A stretch of DNA of 7,286 bases from Methylococcaceae bacterium UBA6146 (GTDB lineage: Bacteria > Pseudomonadota > Gammaproteobacteria > Methylococcales > Methylomonadaceae), in assembly GCA_002422395.1 (NCBI GenBank), contig DIUY01000029.1:1-7286 (forward strand), in the 5' to 3' direction. Below, piece by piece: positions 1 to 5,769 of this stretch. Position 1 is the first letter of the stretch, and every line of letters starts with the position of its first letter. The notes below the pieces were generated by a model. That model did not search any database and was not told where the DNA came from. It was given only the letters and a program-made list of their open reading frames with translations. Both the position numbers and the translations under genes were made by a program.

Positions 1-24
1 TCGCGGACAGGGGGCCGCTCCTAC
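1..24. repeat. REP-like palindromic repeat
   Basis: On the minus strand this reads GTAGGAGCGGCCCCCTGTCC followed by GCGA. That closely matches the GTAGGAGCGG...CCGCGA layout of repetitive extragenic palindromes seen in Pseudomonas and other gammaproteobacteria. The stem is GCGG (3-6) pairing with CCGC (15-18) around an 8-nt loop. It abuts the window edge, so a partner copy could lie just outside. Such elements are usually non-coding and found in many copies between genes. The copy number here cannot be judged from one window. Confidence 0.6.
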
Positions 25-58
25 TTATTATTTTTCGTAATCAATTAAGGTAACTGTC

Positions 59-664
59 ATGCCCCCTATCGCACAATTATCCGAATTAGACTTAAATAAA
101 ACATACACTTACGCCGATTATTTAACCTGGCAAATCGAAGAGCGTCTTGAACTGATCAAGGGCAAAATCATGCTGATGTCGCCCGCGCCTAATGTCAATC
201 ATCAGCGTATTTCCTTGCAACTCAGTGGTATTTTTTATAATTATTTTAAGACCAAATCCTGCCAAGTTTTTGCCGCACCCTTTGATGTCCGTTTATATAA
301 CCGCAAAAAATCAGTGCTTGCCAATCAAGACATTTTCACTGTGGTGCAGCCGGATTTATGCGTTATCTGCGATGAAAACAAACTGGACACCCAAGGCTGT
401 CTGGGCGCACCCGACTGGATTATCGAAATCCTGTCCAAAGGCAACACCAAACGCGAAATGCAGATCAAATATGAGCTGTACCAGGAAAGCGGCGTCAAGG
501 AATACTGGCTGGTTTATCCTTACGAGCAGGCGGTTTACCAATTCGTATTAAACGATGAGCTGGAAAAATACCAGTTATTCAAGATGAATTGCGGCGATGA
601 CATCGCCTCGCCGTTTTTATTTCCTGATTTAGAGATTGATTTAAAAGAAGTATTCCTGGAATAA
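59..664 (+). CDS. Uma2 family (DUF820) restriction-endonuclease-fold protein
   Basis: This 201-residue protein has the usual length and layout of the Uma2/DUF820 family, which has a PD-(D/E)XK nuclease-like fold. Members are abundant in cyanobacteria and also found in proteobacteria, and their biological role is mostly unproven. Visible family marks are an N-terminal YTYADYLTW segment (16-24), ERLELIKGKIMLMSP (28-42), then QPDLCVICD with candidate metal ligand Asp99. PDWIIEILS follows with candidate catalytic Glu123, then KYELYQESGVKEYWLV (137-152). The ATG is preceded by TTAAGG, with the AAGG (47-50) 8 nt upstream. The gene ends 33 bp before hoxF on the same strand, so co-transcription is possible. 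A role as the toxin or nuclease of a defence system is not supported by its neighbours. The family call is solid; a function is not assignable. Confidence 0.85.
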   Translation: MPPIAQLSELDLNKTYTYADYLTWQIEERLELIKGKIMLMSPAPNVNHQRISLQLSGIFYNYFKTKSCQVFAAPFDVRLYNRKKSVLANQDIFTVVQPDLCVICDENKLDTQGCLGAPDWIIEILSKGNTKREMQIKYELYQESGVKEYWLVYPYEQAVYQFVLNDELEKYQLFKMNCGDDIASPFLFPDLEIDLKEVFLE

Positions 665-686
665 CCCACACCTAATAAAACAAGGC

Positions 687-691
687 AAGGA
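687..691 (+). promoter_or_regulatory. Shine-Dalgarno of hoxF
   Basis: AAGGA lies 6 nt before the ATG at 698. It supports that start, which also matches the family's N-terminus. I see no convincing sigma-70 promoter in the 33-bp gap after the Uma2 gene, so the hox promoter may lie upstream of or within that gene. Confidence 0.6.
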
Positions 692-697
692 AACACC

Positions 698-2485
698 ATG
701 CAAGTCTTTATAGAAAATCTGGCGGCAAGCCACAACTACCAGCCTACGCGCCTGTTGCTGATTTTAAGGGCGATACAAGCGCGTTATCACTACATTCCTG
801 AACCGGCAATAATACAACTGGCCGGACTCCTTAACATCCCCGATACACAGATAATCGGTGTCATTGAATTCTACAGTTTTTTTCACCAGTCCCCGCGCGG
901 ACAATACGAGCTCTTAGTCAGCGATTCTATTACCGATGCCATGCTGGGCAAACACAGCCTGATGAACTATTTGTCCGAAAAATTGCAGGTTGCAATCGGC
1001 GCGGTGCGTGAAGATGGCGTGGCCAGCCTGGATAATACCTCCTGTACTGGCTTGTGTGATCAAGGCCCCGCCGGATTGGTCAACGGCTATCCGTTGACGC
1101 ATCTGGATCGCCCGCGCATAGACCTTATTACCGGCCTGATCAATCAGCAAAAACCAGTGGATGAATGGCCGCGCGAGTTGTTTCAGGTGGAGGATAACCT
1201 GATTAAATCCGGCCTGTTGCTGGATCAGCCGATTGCACAGGGTGAGGCGCTTAACGCGACATTTGAGCGGGGCGTAAAACCCACGCTGGCAGAAATTAGC
1301 CAATCCGGTTTGCGCGGTCGCGGCGGTGCAGGCTTTAAAACTGCGATGAAATGGCAATTCTGTTCAGAAGAAGCCGAATCCGTGCGTTATGTCGTCTGTA
1401 ATGCCGATGAAGGCGAACCCGGCACGTTCAAAGACCGGGTACTGCTAAATAGCTATGCGGAACAGGTGTTTGAAGGCATGACCGTGTGTGCGGCGATTAT
1501 CGGCGCAACCCAGGGCTTTTTATATTTGCGCGGCGAATACCTGTTTCTTTATGACAAACTGCAAGCGATATTAAACCGGCGGCGTGAGGCGGGATTGTTG
1601 GGTGACAACATTCTCGGCAAAGGCTTTGTGTTTGATATTGAAATTTGCCTCGGTGCTGGCGCGTATATCTGCGGCGAAGAATCGGCACTTATCGAATCAC
1701 TGGAAGGCAAAATGGGCATACCGCGTAACCGTCCGCCGTATCCGGTCACGCAAGGTTATCTGGGTAAACCGACGGTAGTGAACAACGTCGAAACCTTCAT
1801 GGCGGCGGCCAGTATCGCCGTTAATGGCGGCGACTGGTTTGCCGCTATTGGCACAGACAAATCTAAGGGCACGAAAATTTTAAGCATTTGCGGTGATTGT
1901 GCGAAACCTGGCATTTACGAATACCCGTTCGGCACAACCATTCAGACAATTCTGGACGAATGCGGCGCCAGCGATGTGCTGGGCGTGCAAATCGGCGGCC
2001 CATCCGGTACGTTTATCTCCAACCAGGAATTTGACCGCAAACTGGCGTTTGAAGACTTGGCGACCGGCGGTTCGTTTATCATCTTTAACAACAGTCGTAA
2101 CATCCTTGATATTGCCCATAATTTCACGCACTTCTTCGCCCATGAAAGCTGCGGTTTTTGTACGCCTTGCCGCGTCGGCACGTCATTATTAAAAAACCAG
2201 CTCGATAAAATTGTTGACGGTCACGGCTCAGCGGGTGATGTTGTCGCGCTGGAAGAACTGTGTCAGTTAGTAAAAAATTACAGCCACTGCGGACTGGGGC
2301 AAACCGCCGCCAACCCCATACTCACCACGCTGGAGCGCTATCCTGAACTGTATCAGAGCAAATTGAAAAAAATCAGCTATGAACCGGGATTTGACCTGGA
2401 TAGCGCGTTGGAAACCGCAAGACAAATGGCAAACCGTAATGACGCAGCAGCGCATTTGGCGCAAATTGGAGAAGATAATGAGTAA
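698..2485 (+). CDS. hoxF: NAD-reducing hydrogenase diaphorase subunit HoxF (NuoE-NuoF fusion)
   Basis: This is the NAD(H)- and FMN-binding diaphorase subunit of the soluble bidirectional [NiFe] hydrogenase (group 3d), acting in the cytoplasm. It is 595 residues long, close to the roughly 600 of Cupriavidus HoxF. Residues 1-150 are a NuoE-like thioredoxin-fold domain and the rest is NuoF-like. Visible motifs are RGRGGAGF (206-213) and NADEGEPGTFKDR (235-247) of the FMN/NADH fold, GAGAYICGEESALIES (319-334), and the [4Fe-4S] ligands Cys485, Cys488, Cys491 and Cys531. The NuoE-like domain keeps only the second cysteine pair of its [2Fe-2S] site (Cys116, Cys120). The first pair falls in a Ser-Asp-Ser stretch near residues 75-77, so a classical cluster there is doubtful. 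The last 8 bp overlap hoxU, which indicates translational coupling. NuoF of complex I is excluded by the fusion and by the hoxU-hoxY neighbours. Confidence 0.95.
   Translation: MQVFIENLAASHNYQPTRLLLILRAIQARYHYIPEPAIIQLAGLLNIPDTQIIGVIEFYSFFHQSPRGQYELLVSDSITDAMLGKHSLMNYLSEKLQVAIGAVREDGVASLDNTSCTGLCDQGPAGLVNGYPLTHLDRPRIDLITGLINQQKPVDEWPRELFQVEDNLIKSGLLLDQPIAQGEALNATFERGVKPTLAEISQSGLRGRGGAGFKTAMKWQFCSEEAESVRYVVCNADEGEPGTFKDRVLLNSYAEQVFEGMTVCAAIIGATQGFLYLRGEYLFLYDKLQAILNRRREAGLLGDNILGKGFVFDIEICLGAGAYICGEESALIESLEGKMGIPRNRPPYPVTQGYLGKPTVVNNVETFMAAASIAVNGGDWFAAIGTDKSKGTKILSICGDCAKPGIYEYPFGTTIQTILDECGASDVLGVQIGGPSGTFISNQEFDRKLAFEDLATGGSFIIFNNSRNILDIAHNFTHFFAHESCGFCTPCRVGTSLLKNQLDKIVDGHGSAGDVVALEELCQLVKNYSHCGLGQTAANPILTTLERYPELYQSKLKKISYEPGFDLDSALETARQMANRNDAAAHLAQIGEDNE
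2468..2471 (+). promoter_or_regulatory. Shine-Dalgarno of hoxU inside hoxF
   Basis: GGAG lies 6 nt before the ATG at 2478 and within the hoxF coding sequence. It decides the hoxU start over an in-frame upstream ATG at 2379, which would add 33 residues with no counterpart in HoxU proteins. Confidence 0.7.
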
Positions 2486-3194
2486 AACCATCACAATTGA
2501 CGGCAAAGCCATCCCGTTTGAGGATGGGCAAACCATTATGGAAGCGGCGACGGCTGCAGATGTCTATATCCCGCATTTATGCCACCACCCCGAATTCACG
2601 CCGCACGGCAGTTGCAAACTTTGCACTGTCAAAGTCAACGGGCGCAACTGTTCCGCCTGCACCTTTCCGGCAGCGGAAGGGCAAGATGTGTTAAACAACA
2701 CCCAAGAACTAATCGATGACCGGAAGAAAATCACGCAAATGTTGTTTGTCGAAGGCAACCATTTTTGCCCGTCCTGCGAAAAATCCGGCAACTGCCAGTT
2801 ACAGGCCGTAGCCTATCATCTGAACATGCTTGATAACCACTTCCCGCTGTTTTATCCGAAACGGGAAATGGACGCCTCCCATCCTGATGTGTTAATCGAT
2901 CATAACCGCTGTATCTTCTGCGCCTTATGCGTTCGCGCCAGCCAGCAACACGACGGTAAAGACGTATTTGCCATCAGCGGGCGGGGCATCAACAAACATC
3001 TTATTTTCAATGCCGAAAGTGGCCAGTTGAAAGACACCGATCTGGATGTGAACGACAAAGCTGCGCATATCTGCCCGACCGGCGCCATTTTAATCAAGCG
3101 CACCGGCTATCAAGTGCCGATAGGCCAACGCATTTACGATCATCACGAAATTGACGAAATCAGCCTTGCTACGGAGCATCCTCATGGCGAATAA
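2478..3194 (+). CDS. hoxU: NAD-reducing hydrogenase Fe-S subunit HoxU
   Basis: HoxU is the electron-wire subunit linking HoxF to the HoxYH hydrogenase moiety, and it is homologous to the N-terminal part of NuoG. The protein has 238 residues, typical for HoxU. A plant-type [2Fe-2S] ferredoxin domain (about 1-75) has ligands Cys35, Cys46, Cys49 and Cys61. The NuoG-like His-Cys segment EGNHFCPSCEKSGNC supplies His95, Cys97, Cys100 and Cys106. A further [4Fe-4S] site has CIFCALC (Cys145, Cys148, Cys151) and Cys199 in HICPTGAIL. All of these cluster ligands are intact. The ATG sits 8 bp inside the end of hoxF, and the 3' end overlaps hoxY by 11 bp. The start was chosen by Shine-Dalgarno position and by family alignment (MSKTITIDGK...). 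Confidence 0.95.
   Translation: MSKTITIDGKAIPFEDGQTIMEAATAADVYIPHLCHHPEFTPHGSCKLCTVKVNGRNCSACTFPAAEGQDVLNNTQELIDDRKKITQMLFVEGNHFCPSCEKSGNCQLQAVAYHLNMLDNHFPLFYPKREMDASHPDVLIDHNRCIFCALCVRASQQHDGKDVFAISGRGINKHLIFNAESGQLKDTDLDVNDKAAHICPTGAILIKRTGYQVPIGQRIYDHHEIDEISLATEHPHGE
3173..3176 (+). promoter_or_regulatory. Shine-Dalgarno of hoxY inside hoxU
   Basis: GGAG lies 7 nt before the ATG at 3184, within the hoxU coding sequence. It supports this start over the in-frame ATG-like start at 3151, which would add 11 non-family residues. Confidence 0.65.
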
Positions 3195-3723
3195 AATACG
3201 GGTCGCAACCACCTCACTGGCCGGCTGCTTCGGCTGTCACATGTCATTTCTGGATTTGGATGAACGCCTGCTGCAACTGGCCGAACTCGTCGAATTCGAC
3301 CGCTCGCCCATCACCGACATCGAACACTGCACCAACTGCGACATCGGCCTGATTGAAGGCGGCGTGTGCAATTCTGAAAACGTGCATACCCTGCGTGAGT
3401 TCCGCAAAAACTGCAAGATCCTCGTGGCGGTGGGGGCTTGCGCCATCAACGGTGGCCTGCCTGCGATGCGCAATTTCATCCCGCTGGAAGAATGCCTGAA
3501 TGAGGCGTATATGGACGGCATCGGCGTGGAAAACCCGCAAATCCCCAGCGACATCGAATTGCCCTTATTGCTGGACAAGGTGCGCCCAATTCATGAAGTC
3601 GTGAAGATTGATTATTACCTGCCCGGCTGTCCACCGTCTGCCGATGTGTTCTGGAAGTTTTTGACGGACTTGTTGGAAGGCAGAGAGCCGGAGTTGGATT
3701 ATGAGTTGGTGCATTATGATTGA
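3184..3723 (+). CDS. hoxY: NAD-reducing hydrogenase small subunit HoxY
   Basis: HoxY is the small [NiFe]-hydrogenase subunit, which carries the proximal [4Fe-4S] cluster and normally pairs with the NiFe-containing HoxH. The protein has 179 residues. The cluster ligands are all present: Cys15 and Cys18 in LAGCFGCHMSFLD, Cys86 in VGACAINGG, and Cys149 in YYLPGCPPSADVFW. The motifs GLIEGGVCNSEN (55-66) and PAMRN (93-97) also match HoxY proteins. There is no Tat signal, as expected for a cytoplasmic enzyme. A close extra pair, Cys49 and Cys52, is not in the Cupriavidus protein as I recall it. The gene overlaps hoxU by 11 bp. It is followed not by hoxH but by an inverted-repeat element and a quinone reductase gene, so its catalytic partner is missing from this locus. 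Confidence 0.95.
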   Translation: MANKIRVATTSLAGCFGCHMSFLDLDERLLQLAELVEFDRSPITDIEHCTNCDIGLIEGGVCNSENVHTLREFRKNCKILVAVGACAINGGLPAMRNFIPLEECLNEAYMDGIGVENPQIPSDIELPLLLDKVRPIHEVVKIDYYLPGCPPSADVFWKFLTDLLEGREPELDYELVHYD

Positions 3724-3732
3724 TTTAATTCT

Positions 3733-3832
3733 GTAGATTGGGGTGTGGCAAAAGAAGACCAACAAAATTAGCAGCCCAGTTCCGTTGAGGTGCACGCCTT
3801 TTATGCCCTGCGGGTACACCACCCCAACCTAC
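3733..3832. repeat. Imperfect inverted-repeat intergenic element (MITE/REP-like)
   Basis: The left arm GTAGATTGGGGTG (3733-3745) matches the complement of CACCCCAACCTAC (3820-3832) at 12 of 13 positions, defining a 100-bp element. A second, inner arm pair is GGTGCAC (3789-3795) with GTACACC (3814-3820), 6 of 7 pairs. The GTAGGTTGGGGTG core resembles intergenic repeats I recall from methanotroph and cyanobacterial genomes. It fills most of the gap between hoxY and the next gene and may also act as an RNA hairpin at the end of the hox transcript. No transposase and no clear target duplication is seen. Confidence 0.6.
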
Positions 3833-3864
3833 GAGCTATTTTCAACCATGACAGGTGTTTAAAC

Positions 3865-4860
3865 ATGAAAGCCATATTAATGACCGCAACCGGTACCCCC
3901 GATGTATTGCAGCTTCAGGACATAGCCGAACCTGAAATCACCCAACCTAACCAGATTAAAGTTAAGCTCCATGCCGCTGGGGTCAATCCGGTCGATACTA
4001 AAATCAGGCGGCATGGTTTGTTGTATGACTTGCCCTTGCCAGCCGTATTGGGCTGCGATGGCGCTGGCGTTGTCGTCGGCACGGGGAGCGCGGTCGGCCA
4101 ATTTAACATCGGCGACAAGGTTTGGTTTTGTCATGGTGGTTTAGGGCGGGAGCAAGGAAATTATGCCGAATACACCGTGCTTGATGAACGTTATGCAAGT
4201 TTGATGCCAAGCACATTGAGCTATCATGAGGCCGCCGCCCTACCCTTGGTGTTAATTACTGCATGGGGGGCGTTATTCGACCGTGGCGGCTTATCAGCAG
4301 GACAAACCGTGCTTATTCATGCCGGTGCAGGTGGGGTTGGGCATGTCGCTATACAATTGGCAAAATTGCACGGGGCACGGGTGCTCACCACGGTGAGTTC
4401 TGAGCAAAAAGCCGAATTTGTCACCCAACTAGGTGCCGATGCTGCGATAATTTATTCCCAACACGACTTTGTTGATGCCGTCAACGGGCTAACTGACGGT
4501 AAAGGCGCTGACTTGGTTTTTGACACCGTAGGCGCCGATGTGTTTAAAACCAGCATAGCCGCAACCGCCCATTTTGGCCGTTTGGTCACGCTGCTCGATC
4601 CGGGTGCCATTGACTTGTCTGAAGCCCGGCTACGCAATCTGCTAATAGGCTTTGAGCTGATGTTGACGCCTATGCTCAGGGATTTGCCGACCGCTAGGGA
4701 CAAGCATATCGCCATTTTAAAACACTGCGCAATTTTTGCTGACAAGGGGTTATTAAAACCCCATATCAGCAATGTCTTACCGCTGACGGAAGCCGCCACG
4801 GCGCATCAGCTGATTGAAAACGGACATTCCACTGGCAAGTGCGTGCTTTATCCTGCATAA
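3865..4860 (+). CDS. NAD(P)-dependent quinone oxidoreductase-like protein (MDR superfamily)
   Basis: This 331-residue medium-chain dehydrogenase/reductase belongs to the quinone oxidoreductase branch (often labelled zinc-binding alcohol dehydrogenase family). It has the expected length for a single-domain-pair MDR. The N-terminal GroES-like half contains HAAGVNPVDTKIR (36-48) and GCDGAGVV. The Rossmann half has the dinucleotide loop AGAGGVG (153-159) followed by HVAIQLAKLHGA. The four-cysteine structural zinc loop of true alcohol dehydrogenases is absent, so a zinc-free NADPH-dependent reductase of quinones or enones is likely. The substrate is unknown. AGGTG (3853-3857) lies 7 nt before the ATG. 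An in-frame upstream start at 3790 would read out of the inverted-repeat element and is not used. The gene has no known functional tie to hox genes and sits where hoxH would be expected. Confidence 0.88.
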   Translation: MKAILMTATGTPDVLQLQDIAEPEITQPNQIKVKLHAAGVNPVDTKIRRHGLLYDLPLPAVLGCDGAGVVVGTGSAVGQFNIGDKVWFCHGGLGREQGNYAEYTVLDERYASLMPSTLSYHEAAALPLVLITAWGALFDRGGLSAGQTVLIHAGAGGVGHVAIQLAKLHGARVLTTVSSEQKAEFVTQLGADAAIIYSQHDFVDAVNGLTDGKGADLVFDTVGADVFKTSIAATAHFGRLVTLLDPGAIDLSEARLRNLLIGFELMLTPMLRDLPTARDKHIAILKHCAIFADKGLLKPHISNVLPLTEAATAHQLIENGHSTGKCVLYPA

Positions 4861-5130
4861 CTCTTAACAAGGGCACGTTACCCCATGTTGCCCATGCTGA
4901 TCCGTTTTCACGGCGTAGTCGCCGCTGTAGCCGTTACCGGTGACCCCTTATCAGTGGGTTCGGGTGGGGGGGCGTCACTTTGTTCGGGATCACGATGCGC
5001 AACAGCATCATGCAGCTGTCCCACTAACGCTATTTGGTTGAAATTTAAGGAAATTGTGGAATCTTGACACCGTCCTACGCACTGCGCAGGAATGCTTGCC
5101 GTCTCTTTTGATGACGGTGGCCGCCAACTT
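4861..5130. other. Convergent intergenic region with no recognisable gene
   Basis: This 270-bp stretch separates the 3' ends of the quinone reductase gene and the response regulator gene. A 60-codon plus-strand frame (4885-5067) is Ser/Gly/Ala/Cys-rich and resembles no family I know. A minus-strand frame stays open from about 5130 down to a TGA at 4908-4910 but has no ATG start. Either could be chance or gene debris. No strong terminator with a T-run is visible. Short stems occur at 4994-5009 (GATGC/GCATC) and 5099-5117 (CCGTC/GACGG); the latter lies just past the response regulator stop and could be a weak terminator. A palindrome CTGCGCAG occurs near 5083. Confidence 0.4.
4956..4972 (+). 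other. Putative G-quadruplex motif
   Basis: The sequence GGGTTCGGGTGGGGGGG supplies four G-triplets with loops of 3, 1 and 1 nt, if the G7 run is split as GGG-G-GGG. This satisfies the usual G3+ N1-7 pattern. It lies between two convergent genes, on the strand transcribed from the quinone reductase gene. Function is unproven. Confidence 0.45.
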
Positions 5131-5769
5131 TTACAAGTCCAAAATCATGGCAATATGGGCTAGTTCGGCAACCGTTGAGACATTAAGCTTGCTTTTGATT
5201 TGCGTACCGTAATTGGCGACTGTTTTATACCCTAGGCACAATTCGTCCGCCACTTTATGCACGGTCAAGCCCTTTGCCAATAGCAAAAACACATCAAATT
5301 CCCTAGGCGTCAACATATCGATAATTGCCCGATATTCGCCGGGCTGGGTGGGCGTCTGGGCCGCACCAAGCAAGTCATGCTCAATATAAATGCCGCCTTC
5401 GGCTATTTTTTGTATTGCCGGCGCCAAAATATCCGGCGCGGCGCTCTTAGTGACATAACCTTTCGCCCCCGCCGCCATGGCGCGGTGCGCATAAACCATT
5501 TCATCATGTACGCTAAAAACCAAAATTTTGGCATTGTTGTCGCGGTTACAGAGCCGACGTATCGTTTCCAATCCGCCGATACCCGGCATCGACAAATCAA
5601 GCACCACCACATCCGGTTGTTTTTCCAGATAAAGCTGACAGGCTGCTTCACCCCGCTCTGCTTCGGCAATAACGTCAATCATCGCTTCGGATGCCAGCAA
5701 CAAACGGAAACCTGCCCGGACTATGGCGTGGTCATCAACTAATAAGACCGTAACCTTTCCTTTCGCCAT
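5131..5769 (-). CDS. NarL/FixJ-family response regulator
   Basis: This 212-residue protein has an N-terminal receiver domain (about 6-122) and a C-terminal LuxR-type helix-turn-helix (about 150-210). Receiver residues are all present: acidic Asp12 and Asp13 in LLVDDH, phosphoacceptor Asp58 in VVLDLSMPGIGG, Ser86, and Lys108 in GYVTKSA. The DNA-binding domain shows LTPREFDVFLLLAKG and a recognition-helix segment YKTVANYGTQIKSKLNV. The ATG overlaps the kinase stop as TAATG, so translation is probably coupled. A GTG 27 bp upstream (5796) is possible but less likely, because the receiver domain needs no such extension. It is the output partner of the kinase next door and a DNA-binding transcription factor. 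Its targets are not shown by the sequence. Confidence 0.93.
   Translation of the reverse strand: MAKGKVTVLLVDDHAIVRAGFRLLLASEAMIDVIAEAERGEAACQLYLEKQPDVVVLDLSMPGIGGLETIRRLCNRDNNAKILVFSVHDEMVYAHRAMAAGAKGYVTKSAAPDILAPAIQKIAEGGIYIEHDLLGAAQTPTQPGEYRAIIDMLTPREFDVFLLLAKGLTVHKVADELCLGYKTVANYGTQIKSKLNVSTVAELAHIAMILDL

Noticed and set aside
914..1357. Long minus-strand frame inside hoxF
   Set aside because: It is a shadow frame of a strongly recognised gene and has no family features of its own.
2379..2477. Upstream in-frame start for hoxU
   Set aside because: It would lie 107 bp inside hoxF, lacks a Shine-Dalgarno, and adds residues not found in HoxU proteins.
3790..3864. Upstream start for the quinone reductase
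   Set aside because: The extension is read from the inverted-repeat element. The MDR fold begins at MKAILM, which has its own ribosome binding site.
4885..5067. 60-residue plus-strand reading frame
   Set aside because: It is low complexity (Gly/Ser/Ala/Cys), has no family resemblance and only a poorly spaced AAGGG upstream. It is reported inside the intergenic entry rather than as a gene.
5377..5742. 121-residue plus-strand frame opposite the response regulator
   Set aside because: It is antisense to a well-supported gene, and its composition is that of a mirrored coding frame.
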